This document shows, in pieces, positions 1-7,928 of a stretch of DNA of 7,976 nucleotides. The translations under genes and the position numbers were made by a program. How positions within the stretch are numbered: position 1 is the first letter of the stretch; the number at the start of each line of letters is the position of its first letter. The DNA lies in NCBI GenBank assembly GCA_046566095.1, contig JBKHXI010000151.1, positions 1 to 7,976 of the forward strand. Direction: 5' to 3'. This DNA is from CAMPJU01 sp046566095 (GTDB lineage Bacteria; Pseudomonadota; Gammaproteobacteria; Xanthomonadales; Xanthomonadaceae). The notes below the pieces were generated by a model. The model saw only the letters and a list, made by a program, of their open reading frames with translations, did no database searches and was not told the origin of the DNA.

Positions 1-38
1 GGCGCACGGGCGTTGCGCGACCCGTCCGGACCGCGCCC

Positions 39-974
39 ATGAGCAGCCCCGTTCCGCCCCTCCTGCCGCCGGCCCCGGCGCTGCCGGTGCGCGCGCTGGC
101 GGTCGCCGCCGCGCTCGCGGCGGTCTATGTGCTGTGGGGCTCGACCTATCTTGCGATCCGTTTCGCGCTGGAGAGCTACCCGCCGTTCCTGCTCGGCGCG
201 ATCAGGATGTCGGTCGCGGGCGGGTTGATGTACGCGGTGCTGCGTTGGCGCGGCGTCGCCCCACCCACGCCGCGCCAGTGGCGCACCCTGGCGTGGCTGT
301 CGATCTTCATGGTGCTGCTGTCTAACGGCCTGGTGAACCTGGCCGAGACCGAAGTGGGCTCCGGTATGGCGGCGATCGCGGTGGCCTCGATGCCGCTGTT
401 CGCGGCGCTGTTCGCATGGATGCGCGGGCGCATGCCCACGCGGCGCGAATGGGCGGGGCTGGCGGTCGGCTTCGCGGGGGTGGCCTGGCTCAACGTCGGC
501 AGCGAACTGTCCGCGTCGCCGCTGGGCCTTGCCTGCCTGGTGATCGCGCCGATCGCCTGGGCCTGGGGCTCGATCTGGAGCCGCGACCAGGACCTGCCCG
601 GGCCCTTCATGTCCGCCGCCGGGCAGATGCTCGCCGGCAGCGGCTGGATGCTGCTGGCCGCGCTGCTGCACGGCGAACGCATGGCCGCGGTACCGACGCT
701 CGATGCCACGCTGGCGCTGGCCTGGCTGGTGGTGGCCGGGTCGATCTTCGGCTTCACCGCCTACATCTGGCTGCTGCACCACGTGCGCCCGGCGCTGGCG
801 ACCAGCTACGCCTACGTCAACCCGCCGATCGCGGTGCTGTTCGGCGCCCTGCTCGCCGGCGAGACCTTCGGCCTGCACGACCTCGGCGCGATGGCGGTGA
901 TCCTCGCCGGCGTGGCCACGATCACCCTGGCCCGCACCCGGCCGCCGAAGGCGCCGGCCGAGCCGGCGGCCTAG
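39..974 (+). CDS. yedA: YedA-like EamA/DMT-family inner-membrane exporter
   Basis: This is a 311-residue protein of the drug/metabolite transporter superfamily, expected in the inner membrane as a proton-linked or facilitated exporter of small metabolites or drugs. About ten hydrophobic helices are visible (near residues 20-41, 49-68, 82-100, 105-127, 136-152, 160-180, 190-210, 223-245, 250-273 and 279-297), forming two EamA repeats. Family-typical stretches are VLWGSTYLAIR (31-41), the SGMAAIAVASMPLF segment (108-121) and ALATSYAYVNPPIAVLFG (252-269). The last is almost the same as I remember in E. coli YedA, so the subfamily call is fairly firm. The substrate is unknown. The ATG at 39 is the only in-frame start visible before the first helix. 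It has no clear Shine-Dalgarno, and the frame stays open to the window edge, so a start further upstream is possible. The gene converges on the ABC operon and is probably independent of it. Confidence 0.9.
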   Translation: MSSPVPPLLPPAPALPVRALAVAAALAAVYVLWGSTYLAIRFALESYPPFLLGAIRMSVAGGLMYAVLRWRGVAPPTPRQWRTLAWLSIFMVLLSNGLVNLAETEVGSGMAAIAVASMPLFAALFAWMRGRMPTRREWAGLAVGFAGVAWLNVGSELSASPLGLACLVIAPIAWAWGSIWSRDQDLPGPFMSAAGQMLAGSGWMLLAALLHGERMAAVPTLDATLALAWLVVAGSIFGFTAYIWLLHHVRPALATSYAYVNPPIAVLFGALLAGETFGLHDLGAMAVILAGVATITLARTRPPKAPAEPAA

Positions 975-1079
975 GTTGGTTGGGGTCGGACGGGCAGCCG
1001 AATCGGCGCGGAGCGGCGCGCGTGATCCGCGCGGTCGCGCGCGTCGAAGTCCGTATTGCCGGCTCGAACCGTGTGGGGA
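975..1079. other. Convergent intergenic region with weak GC hairpin
   Basis: These 105 bp separate the 3' ends of the yedA-like gene and permease B. GCGCGCG at 1016-1022 and CGCGCGC at 1036-1042 can form a 7-bp stem. The loop between them contains the smaller palindrome CCGCGCGG (1027-1034). No T tract follows on either strand, so it is not a canonical intrinsic terminator. It could still slow polymerase or protect 3' ends from both sides. In a sequence this rich in GC, such short alternating arms also arise by chance. I see no gene or promoter here. Confidence 0.3.
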
Positions 1080-2393
1080 TCACGCCGCGCGCAGGGCCTC
1101 GGTGACCGGCAACCGCGCGGCGCGCAGGGCGGGAAACAGGCCGCCGACCAGGCCGATGCCCAGCGCCCACTTCAGCCCGGTCCACAGCAGTTCCGGCGAG
1201 ACCTGGAACGAGAACACGACCTGGCTGAAATTGCTGCCCAGTGTGGACACCGTGTAGCCGTTGAACACCAGCCAGGCCAGACCGGCGCCCAGCACGCCGC
1301 CGGCCAGCGCCAGCAGCATCGTCTCGAGCATCACCGCCACCACCACCGGCAGGCCGCGGAATCCGAGCGCGCGCAGGGTGGCGATCTCGCGGGCGCGGGC
1401 GGCGACCGCCGCGAACATGGTGTTGAGCGCGCCGAACACCGCGCCGATCGCCATGATCGCGCCGATCACTGTGCCCAGCACCGTGATCAGCTTGGTCAAA
1501 CCTTCCGACTGCCTGGCGTAGTAGTCGCGGGTGGTGAGCACGTCGAGCTTGAGCCGCGGGTCGGCGGCGAGCGCGGCCTTGAGCCGCTCGAAGCCGCCGT
1601 CGACCAGTTGCACGGTGACCGACTGGAACGCGCTGCGGCTGTAGGTCGAACCGACCACCTCGGCGTCGGCCCACAGTTCCGAATCGTGGGCGTCGCCGCT
1701 GGCGAAGATCCCGACCACGGTCCATTCCTGGTTGCCGAGCATCAGCTTCGCGCCGACGTCCAGTCCGCGGAACTGCAGGCGCGCGCCCTGGCCGGCGATC
1801 AGTTCGCGCAGCCCGGGCTGGAAGCGGCGGCCTTCGACCAGCCGGACGTGGGGGCGCAGCGACCAGGCCTGCGGGCCCACGCCGCGCAGCTGCACGTTGG
1901 CGTCGGTACCGTCCGCGCGGGTGGGCAGGTTGACCACCTGCGAGAGCTCCGGCGAGACCAGCGGCCGGTCGTCCTCGCCGCGGGCGATGCCGTCCAGGGC
2001 CGAGACCAGCGGCACCTGGTCGCGGCCGATCACCGAGTTGGTCTCGGCCTGCGAGCCGCCGCGCAGCACGATCGCCCGGTCGTCGCTGCCGGTCTGCTGG
2101 AGCGTGGCGGAGAAACCCTCGCCCATCGCCAGCATCGCCACCAGCACCGCGACCACCCCGGCGATGCCGACCACGATCACGCTGGAAGCGGCCCAGCGCT
2201 GCGGCAGGCTGGCGACGCCGACCGCGGCCACCGCCAGGGCCTGCCGCCCGCGGCGGGCCAGCCCCAGCCACGCTCCGAGCACCACCACCAGCGCGAGCAC
2301 GACCGGCCAGGTCGACTGGATCCATCCGGCCAGTCCCGCCGCGAGCGCGAGCACGATGCCCAGGTTCGCCAGCCAATTGCGCATGCGCTTCAT
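1080..2393 (-). CDS. ABC efflux permease B, FtsX/MacB type, with extra N-terminal helix pair
   Basis: This 437-residue inner-membrane permease is the last gene of the efflux operon. The MacB/FtsX plan is clear: a helix at about 70-90, a large periplasmic domain (about 91-298), then three C-terminal helices (about 300-327, 348-376 and 405-424). The cytoplasmic coupling segment AREIATLRALGF (334-345) and the C-terminal hallmark GLFPALRAARLPVTEALR (418-435) are present. Unlike permease A, it has two more hydrophobic segments before the core (about 9-25 and 28-46), giving six predicted helices instead of four. The start at 2393 is supported by TAGGAG six bases upstream, which overlaps the stop codon of permease A. 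A second Met at codon 4 is a less well-spaced alternative. It probably pairs with permease A under one ATPase. The substrate is unknown. Confidence 0.92.
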   Translation of the reverse strand: MKRMRNWLANLGIVLALAAGLAGWIQSTWPVVLALVVVLGAWLGLARRGRQALAVAAVGVASLPQRWAASSVIVVGIAGVVAVLVAMLAMGEGFSATLQQTGSDDRAIVLRGGSQAETNSVIGRDQVPLVSALDGIARGEDDRPLVSPELSQVVNLPTRADGTDANVQLRGVGPQAWSLRPHVRLVEGRRFQPGLRELIAGQGARLQFRGLDVGAKLMLGNQEWTVVGIFASGDAHDSELWADAEVVGSTYSRSAFQSVTVQLVDGGFERLKAALAADPRLKLDVLTTRDYYARQSEGLTKLITVLGTVIGAIMAIGAVFGALNTMFAAVAARAREIATLRALGFRGLPVVVAVMLETMLLALAGGVLGAGLAWLVFNGYTVSTLGSNFSQVVFSFQVSPELLWTGLKWALGIGLVGGLFPALRAARLPVTEALRAA

Positions 2394-2399
2394 CCGCGG

Positions 2400-2405
2400 C
2401 TCCTA
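2400..2405 (-). promoter_or_regulatory. Ribosome binding site of permease B within the permease A stop
   Basis: On the minus strand TAGGAG contains the TAG stop of permease A (2403-2405) and is followed by a six-base spacer and the ATG at 2393. This fixes the permease B start. It means ribosomes finishing permease A sit on the initiation site of permease B, consistent with translational coupling and equal dosage of the two subunits. Confidence 0.7.
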
Positions 2406-3560
2406 GCGCCCGGCCAGGGCGTCGACGATGTTCAGGCGCCTGGCCCGCAGCGCGGGCAGCAGGCCGACGACCGTGCCGATCGCCAGCATCAGGCCGAAAC
2501 CGGCCAGCCAGGTCTGCGGCAGCACGCTCGGCAGCTGGATCAGGCCGCCGCTGGCCTGGCTCACCACCGGCACCAGCAGCGCCGCCAGGCCCAGCCCGAT
2601 CGCCCCGGCCAGCACCACCAGCAGCACCGATTCGGCCAGCACCAGCAGCAGCACGCTGCGGTCGGTGAAACCGATGGTCTTGAGTACCGCCAGTTCCGGG
2701 ATCCGCTCGCGCACCGCCTGGGCCATGGTGTTGCCGGTCAGCAGCAGCAGGGTGAAGAACACCGCGCCCATGATCGCGCTGACGATCAGGCCGATGTCCG
2801 CGAACTGCCTGGCGAACGACTGGTTGAACGCCTGTTCGGTCTGGGCCTTGGTCTCGTGCGCCGAGTTCTGGCTGAGCGCATCGATCGCCAGCGCCACCCG
2901 CGACGCGTCGTCCGGATCATCGAGCTTGACCATGAACCAGCCGATCTGGCCCTTGAGGTAGTCGTTGGCCTCGTCGAAGTAGGCCCAGTGGAACATCAGC
3001 TGGTTCTCCTCGCCGCGGCGCTTGTCGTCGGCCACGGTGAAGATGCCGCGCAGGGTGAAGTCCCAGGCGTTGCTGCCGCCACGCGGGAAGATGGTCGCCT
3101 GCAGCGGGATGGTGTCGCCGAGCTTCCAGCCGTGGCGCTGCGCCAGGGCGCGGCCGACGACGGCGCCGGTGCGGTCGGCCTCGAACGCGCGCAGCTGCTC
3201 GGGCGGGATCCGGTACTCGGGGTACAGGTCGAAATAGCCGGGGCCGACGGCGAAGTTCGGGAAGAAGTTCTTCGGATCCTGGTAGATGCCGCCGAACCAG
3301 TTGGCGTAGGCCACGTCGCGCACGCCGTCGACCGCCTCGATCTGCGCCAGCAGGCGGTAGGGCAGGGTCTGGGTCAGCGACAGCCGCGAGGACACCACCA
3401 GCCGGTCGGCGCCGGCGACGCTGCCGCCGGAATTGAACGCGACGCGCACCGAATCGAGCATCCCGAACAGCAGGAACGCGGCGACCACCGACAGCATCGT
3501 CAGCGCGGTCCGGGTCCTGCTGCGGACCAGCGCCGCCCAGATCAGGTGCAGGTACTTCAT
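2403..3560 (-). CDS. ABC efflux permease A, FtsX/MacB type
   Basis: This is a 385-residue inner-membrane permease with the four-helix FtsX/MacB topology: one helix near residues 19-38, a periplasmic domain of about 215 residues, then helices near 255-277, 303-331 and 351-371. The segment ERIPELAVLKTIGF (285-298), between helices two and three, matches the coupling helix that contacts the ATPase in this family. The C-terminus GLLPALRARRLNIVDALA (366-383) is the usual FtsX ending. The periplasmic domain has short MacB-like stretches such as VVGRALAQRHGWKLGDTI (134-151). The ATG at 3560 has GGGAG eight bases upstream. The ATG also overlaps, as ATGA, the stop of a 27-codon frame that fills the gap from the ATPase. 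It probably forms a heterodimer with permease B. In MacB-type transporters the permease moves periplasmic substrates by mechanotransmission, but no substrate can be read here. Confidence 0.93.
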   Translation of the reverse strand: MKYLHLIWAALVRSRTRTALTMLSVVAAFLLFGMLDSVRVAFNSGGSVAGADRLVVSSRLSLTQTLPYRLLAQIEAVDGVRDVAYANWFGGIYQDPKNFFPNFAVGPGYFDLYPEYRIPPEQLRAFEADRTGAVVGRALAQRHGWKLGDTIPLQATIFPRGGSNAWDFTLRGIFTVADDKRRGEENQLMFHWAYFDEANDYLKGQIGWFMVKLDDPDDASRVALAIDALSQNSAHETKAQTEQAFNQSFARQFADIGLIVSAIMGAVFFTLLLLTGNTMAQAVRERIPELAVLKTIGFTDRSVLLLVLAESVLLVVLAGAIGLGLAALLVPVVSQASGGLIQLPSVLPQTWLAGFGLMLAIGTVVGLLPALRARRLNIVDALAGR

Positions 3561-3636
3561 CGCCCGTGCTCCCGGTTGCGTGCCCGCGAGGGTATCGGCC
3601 TGCCGCGCATGCCCGCCGCGCGCGTGCGCACCGCGC

Positions 3637-3640
<4 letters not shown>
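3557..3640 (-). CDS. Candidate 27-aa Arg-rich linker ORF between ATPase and permease A
   Basis: This small frame starts at an ATG whose last two bases are part of the ATPase TGA (ATGA, 3637-3640). It ends at a TGA that overlaps the ATG of permease A (ATGA, 3557-3560). It therefore fills the 76-bp gap exactly, with a four-base overlap at each end. The 27-residue product is very basic: Arg at positions 5, 7, 12, 14, 19, 21, 23 and 27, one Glu, and no hydrophobic helix. An internal Met at codon 11 (ATG 3608-3610) could also start it. The upstream Shine-Dalgarno is poor (AGG four bases away), so it would rely on re-initiation by ribosomes finishing the ATPase. Its likeliest role is to carry ribosomes across the gap to permease A. 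I recognise no family. Stop codons are rare at this base composition, so chance cannot be excluded. Confidence 0.4.
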
Positions 3641-4391
<751 letters not shown>

Positions 4392-4395
<4 letters not shown>

Positions 4396-5648
4396 GCGTC
4401 GTCCCCTTCGGTGGCGATGCGCACGCGGTCGCCGTCGGCCAGGTCCTGGGGCGGGTCGAGCACCACCGTCTCGCCGCCGCGCAGGCCGGCGGTCACCTCG
4501 CGGTCGTCGCCCAGCCGGCGCCCGGGCTGCACCACGCGGCGCTCCACCGTGCCCGTGGCGCCGTCGCGCGCACCCACCACGAACGCGACCTGGGCGCCGT
4601 CGCGGCCGACGATCGCCGCCGCCGGCACCAGCACCCCCGGGGGCGGCGTGTCCGCACCGGGTGGTGGCGCCTGTTCGAGGAAGCTGACGCGAACGCCCAT
4701 GTCCGGCACGATCCGCGCGTCGCGCTCGAGCAGGGCGATGCGCACCTTGACCGTGGCCTTGCTGCGGTCGGCGGTCGGGACGATCGCGATCACCTCGCCC
4801 GGGACCTTCCAGTCCGGATAGGCGTTGAGCGTGGCCTGCACCGGCATCTTCGGCTGGACCCGGCCGATGTAGGACTCGCCGACGTCGACCTCGATCTCCA
4901 GCGAGTCCATGTCGACGATGGTGCCGATGCCGGTGCGGGTGAAGCCGCCGCCGGCCGACAGCGGCGAGACGATCTCGCCCGGCTGCGCCGCCTTGGCGAT
5001 CACCACCCCGGCGAACGGCGCGCGCACCACGGTGTTGTCGACGCCGAGCTCGGCGATCGCCAGCTGGTCGGCGCCGACCTCGGCGTTGCGGCGCGCGGTC
5101 GCCAGCTGCGCGCGCAGCCGGTCGCGCTCGGCCACGGCCTGGTCGTACTGCGCGCGCGAGACCAGCCGGTCGCCGACCAGCGCCGCCAGACGGGCGACGC
5201 CTGCCTCGGCCTCGCGCAGCTGCGCCTGCACGCCGGCGACCTGGCTGCGGGCGGCGGCGGCCTGGGCCGCGGCCAGCGAGCGCTGCGCGCTGGCATCGAC
5301 CGGATCCAGCGTGGCCATGATCTCGCCGGCGGCGACCCGCTGGCCTTCCTCGATCCGCACCTCGCGCACCCGCCCGGTGATCTTGGCCGAGACCGTGGCC
5401 ATGCGCCGGGCGACCACGTAGCCGGTGGCGTCGAGCACCGAGGCGCTGCCGCCGCCGCCGATCGCCCGCGCCTGCGCGGTGCGCACCTGCGGCGCGTCGT
5501 CGCCGCCCAGCAGCGCCCAGGCGCCGGCGGCCAGCAGCAGCACGCCGGCGGCCGCCGCCAGCCCGATCCACAGCCCGCGGCGCGGCGCGGGCGGCGGCGG
5601 GCTGCGGTCGATCCGCAGTTCCTTGAGCAGGTCGGCGTTGGCGGTCAT
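4392..5648 (-). CDS. Periplasmic adaptor (membrane fusion protein, MacA/HlyD-like) of the ABC efflux operon
   Basis: This 418-residue adaptor is anchored in the inner membrane by one N-terminal helix (about 25-47); there is no lipobox Cys. Domains in order: the first half of the lipoyl/hairpin domain (about 75-118, with TGRVREVRIEEGQRVAAGE), an Ala/Arg/Gln-rich coiled-coil hairpin (about 118-203), the second lipoyl half with the classic VVRAPFAGVV (207-216) and PGEIVSPLSAGG, a beta-barrel (about 247-325), and a membrane-proximal domain (about 336-415). A Pro-rich linker (PPPGADTPPPG, 328-338) joins the last two. It should bridge the permeases to an outer-membrane channel of the TolC type, which is not encoded here. 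The ATG at 5648 has GGAGG eleven bases upstream, rather far. The gene is first in the operon and overlaps the ATPase start by four bases. Confidence 0.94.
4402..4408 (-). promoter_or_regulatory. Ribosome binding site supporting the long ATPase start
   Basis: AAGGGGA on the minus strand lies six bases before the ATG at 4395, inside the last codons of the adaptor gene. Together with the ATGA overlap it favours the 252-residue form. The competing start at 4326 also has GAGG at a workable distance, so both forms may be made. Confidence 0.55.
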
Positions 5649-5793
5649 GGTCCGGGCGGCCTCCGCGTCCCCACGCGGTGCAGGCTGCGAGTGTGCGGCC
5701 TGCGCGCGCAGGCCGCCACCTGCCGAAAGTCGTCCCCGTGGCCGGACCGAACACTCCCCGGCGCCGGCGATCAGCGCGCGCGCCCGGAAGGCG
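5649..5793. other. Leader/promoter region of the efflux operon
   Basis: These 145 bp lie between the end of the M17 peptidase gene and the adaptor start, both on the minus strand. The region should hold the promoter of the efflux operon, unless that operon is read through from the peptidase. I found no convincing -35/-10 pair on the minus strand. It contains a perfect 22-bp palindrome (listed separately) and the adaptor Shine-Dalgarno at 5660-5664. No T-rich tract marks an intrinsic terminator for the upstream genes. Confidence 0.5.
5695..5716. repeat. Perfect 22-bp palindrome upstream of the adaptor; candidate operator
   Basis: The half-site GCGGCCTGCGC (5695-5705) is followed directly by its exact reverse complement (5706-5716), giving an uninterrupted two-fold symmetric site. 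It ends 46 bp before the adaptor ATG and lies 77 bp after the M17 stop. Shorter GCAGG (5680-5684) and CCTGC (5719-5723) elements flank it. Position and symmetry fit an operator for a dimeric repressor of the TetR or MarR type, which often control efflux operons, but no regulator gene is in the window. It could instead be a 3'-end-stabilising hairpin for the peptidase transcript. It lacks a following U tract. Confidence 0.6.
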
Positions 5794-7191
5794 TCAGGCG
5801 CCGAAGCGCGCGCGCAGCATCGCGAAGGCCGCGCGCAGGCCCTGGGCCTCGCCGCCGGCCGGGCGGCCGGAGCGGTCGGCGTCGTTCCAGGAATAGACGT
5901 CGACGTGCGCCCATTTCTGGCTGGCCGGCACGAAGCGCTCCAGGAACAGCGCGGCGGTGACGCTGCCGGCCATCTTGGTCGGGCCGGAGTTGGCGATGTC
6001 GGCGATGCCGCTGGTCAGGTAGCGCAGGTAGGGGCGCCACAGCGGCATCCGCCACAGCGGGTCGCGCACCTGCTCGCCGGCCTGCAGCCACTCGCCCGCC
6101 AGCGCGTCGTCGTTGGCGTACAGCGCCGGCAGCTCCGGGCCGAGCGCGATCCGCGCCGCGCCGGTCAGGGTGGCGAAGTCCAGCAGCAGGTCCGGGCGCT
6201 GTTCGCCGGCGTAGGCCAGCGCGTCGCACAGCACCAGCCGGCCTTCGGCGTCGGTGTTGTCGACCTCCACCGTCGCGCCGCTGCGGGTGGCCAGCACCTC
6301 GCCGGGGCGGAACGCGTCCGGGCCGACGGCGTTCTCCACCGCCGGCACCAGCAGGGTCAGCCGCACCGGCAGCGCGCGCGCCATCGCCAGTTCGGCCAGC
6401 GCGATCGCATGCGCGGCGCCGCCCATGTCCTTCTTCATCCAGCGCATGCCCTCGGCGGACTTGAGGTCCAGTCCGCCGGTGTCGAAGCACACGCCCTTGC
6501 CGACCAGGGTCAGGTGCGGCGCCGATGCGTCGCCCCAGCGCAGTACCAGCAGCCGCGGCGCGCGGTGCGAGGCGCGGCCGACGGCATGGATCGCCGGGAA
6601 GTTCTGCTGCAGCAGCGCGTCGCCGGCGATCGACTCGACCTGGGCGCGGTGGCGCTCGCCGATCTCCCGCACCACCGCTTCCAGTTCGTCGGGGCCCATG
6701 TGTTCGGTCGGGGTGTTGACCAGCTCGCGCACCCGCAGGCAGGCGGCCAGTTCGTCGAACACCGCCGGCGCGTGGGCGCCGGCCAGCTGCGCCGGCGCGC
6801 GCGGCGCCGGCTTGTAGCGGTCGAAGCGGTAGGCGCCCAAGCCCCAGCCCAGCTGCAGGGCGTGGCGCTGCGCATCGTCGAGGGCGCCTTCGGCCCGCCA
6901 GCGGCCGGGCGGCAGGGCCAGCGGGGCGTGCGCGTAGCCGAAGGGGTCGAGCGGGTCGCCGATGCCGACCAGGGCGCCGGCCAGCGCGCCATCGGCACCG
7001 GGCAGCGGCAGCACGGTGCCGGGGCCGGCGTCGAAGGCGTGCGCGTCCATCCATGCGCCGACCGCGGCCGGCTGCTGACCGCGCCACCCGGCGAGGGTGT
7101 CGCGCCGCAGCAGGTGTAGCGGCAGGGCGTCGGCGTCGGCATCGGCGAAGGCGGCGGATGCGCCGCCGGGCAGGTGGTCGGGCAGGGTCAT
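5794..7191 (-). CDS. M17-family leucyl aminopeptidase (PepA/PepB-like)
   Basis: This is a 465-residue cytosolic metallo-aminopeptidase expected to remove N-terminal residues from peptides using two metal ions, probably as a hexamer. The catalytic C-terminal domain is complete: GKGVCFDTGG (231-240) gives Lys232 and Asp237, LDLKSAEGM gives Lys244, KKDMGGAA gives Asp255, and NTDAEGRL (312-319) gives Asp314, Glu316 and Arg318. These correspond to the metal ligands and catalytic Lys/Arg of E. coli PepA. The N-terminal domain is short and diverged, and the C-terminal part (DDALAG, then a tryptophan-rich stretch) is more like PepB, so I give no symbol. The ATG at 7191 was chosen because it overlaps the HAD stop as ATGA and has GGAG six bases upstream. 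The same frame runs further upstream through the HAD gene, but that extension is not peptidase-like. It is probably co-transcribed and coupled with the HAD gene. Confidence 0.95.
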   Translation of the reverse strand: MTLPDHLPGGASAAFADADADALPLHLLRRDTLAGWRGQQPAAVGAWMDAHAFDAGPGTVLPLPGADGALAGALVGIGDPLDPFGYAHAPLALPPGRWRAEGALDDAQRHALQLGWGLGAYRFDRYKPAPRAPAQLAGAHAPAVFDELAACLRVRELVNTPTEHMGPDELEAVVREIGERHRAQVESIAGDALLQQNFPAIHAVGRASHRAPRLLVLRWGDASAPHLTLVGKGVCFDTGGLDLKSAEGMRWMKKDMGGAAHAIALAELAMARALPVRLTLLVPAVENAVGPDAFRPGEVLATRSGATVEVDNTDAEGRLVLCDALAYAGEQRPDLLLDFATLTGAARIALGPELPALYANDDALAGEWLQAGEQVRDPLWRMPLWRPYLRYLTSGIADIANSGPTKMAGSVTAALFLERFVPASQKWAHVDVYSWNDADRSGRPAGGEAQGLRAAFAMLRARFGA

Positions 7192-7928
7192 GCGGCGCTC
7201 CGGTCGGGGCGGTGGCCTGCGTGCGCGGCGTCGAGCCAGTCGGCGAGCGCGGCCAGGGTGGGGAATTGGAGGTCGGGCCGCACGTCGTCGTGCGGCCAGT
7301 CGCGGGCGCGGCCGGTCTCGGGCACGCGGTTGATCCAGCAGGTGGCAAGGCCGGCACGGGCGGCGCCGACCACGTCCAGCTCGACGTCGTCGCCCACGTG
7401 CAGCACCTCCCGCGGCGCCAGGCCGAGCCGCTCGCAGGCGGCCAGGTAGATGCAGGGCGAAGGCTTGGGCCGGCCGTGCTCGCGGGCGCACAGGCCGAAG
7501 CGGAAATGCCGCGCCAGGCCGATCGCCGCCAGGTCCGCGTTGCCGTTGGTCAGCGCCGCGACCGGCACCCGCGCCGCCAGCCGGGCCAAGGCGTCGACCG
7601 CGTCCGGGTAGAAGTCGACGCGGTTGCGCGCGGCGAAGAACGCGTCGAAGGCCGGCGCCGCCAGCGCCGGGTCGGCGCCGCAGTCGGCGAGCATGTGTTC
7701 CAGGCTCAGCCGCCGCTGCGCGCTGTAGTCGTGGGCGAGGTCGGCGCGCTCGGCGGCGATGCGCTCGCGCAGCGCGCGCATCGCCTCCAGCGGCCAGCGC
7801 CGGGCGACCTCGGGGGCATGCGCGGCCAGCCACCGGCCCAGTGCGGCCTCGGCGGCGCGGATCGCCGGGGCGATCGGCCACAGGGTGTCGTCCAGGTCGA
7901 GGGTGATGGCGCGAGGGGCGGGAATCAC
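7188..7928 (-). CDS. HAD-superfamily hydrolase, YigB-like
   Basis: This 246-residue HAD phosphatase has all four motifs: motif I DLDDT with nucleophile Asp11 and acid Asp13, motif II Thr127 in LTNGN, motif III Lys155 in GRPKPS, and motif IV HVGDDVELDV with Asp180, Asp181 and Asp185. The helical cap between residues about 20 and 105 fits class IA. The LTNGN, HVGDD and CWI (197-199) stretches closely resemble E. coli YigB, for which phosphatase activity on the flavin precursor 5-amino-6-(5-phosphoribitylamino)uracil has been reported. The substrate here remains an inference. The start is a GTG at 7928, placed just before the conserved core. No strong Shine-Dalgarno is visible, and the frame stays open to the window edge. 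The GTG overlaps, as GTGA, the stop of a possible upstream gene. It overlaps the downstream peptidase by four bases. Confidence 0.9.
   Translation of the reverse strand: MIPAPRAITLDLDDTLWPIAPAIRAAEAALGRWLAAHAPEVARRWPLEAMRALRERIAAERADLAHDYSAQRRLSLEHMLADCGADPALAAPAFDAFFAARNRVDFYPDAVDALARLAARVPVAALTNGNADLAAIGLARHFRFGLCAREHGRPKPSPCIYLAACERLGLAPREVLHVGDDVELDVVGAARAGLATCWINRVPETGRARDWPHDDVRPDLQFPTLAALADWLDAAHAGHRPDRSAA
7198..7201 (-). promoter_or_regulatory. Ribosome binding site of the M17 aminopeptidase
   Basis: GGAG on the minus strand lies six bases before the ATG at 7191, inside the last codons of the HAD gene. With the ATGA overlap it decides the peptidase start in a frame that is otherwise open for more than 200 further codons upstream. 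Confidence 0.65.

Noticed and set aside
1..38. Possible promoter or hairpin ahead of the yedA-like gene (ACGGG ... CCCGT)
   Set aside because: Only a 5-bp stem with a 10-base loop, no -35/-10 elements and too little upstream sequence to judge.
1060..1078. A GGTTCGAGCC element on the minus strand resembling a tRNA T-arm
   Set aside because: The flanking bases do not form the five-pair T stem, and no acceptor, D or anticodon arm can be built around it.
922..1083. A 53-codon minus-strand frame whose GTG overlaps the permease B stop (GTGA) and runs into the 3' end of the yedA-like gene
   Set aside because: It has no ribosome binding site apart from possible re-initiation, is low-complexity Pro/Arg/Ala at the end, and lies antisense to a real gene. 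It resembles the coupled junctions only by chance.
4396..5754. A minus-strand frame starting at GTG 5754 that runs through the adaptor in another phase and joins the ATPase frame
   Set aside because: The upstream part is a low-complexity Arg/Gly/Ala shadow of the adaptor. The ATPase has its own start with a Shine-Dalgarno and ATGA overlap.
6791..6811. Strong hairpin GCCGGCGC / GCGCCGGC with a 5-base loop
   Set aside because: It lies inside the M17 coding region and encodes an Ala/Pro/Arg low-complexity stretch, so amino-acid and codon bias explain it.
5425..7119. A plus-strand open frame of more than 560 codons antisense to the M17 peptidase
   Set aside because: Arg/Gly/Gln/His-rich shadow with no motifs; the minus strand carries complete M17 catalytic motifs.
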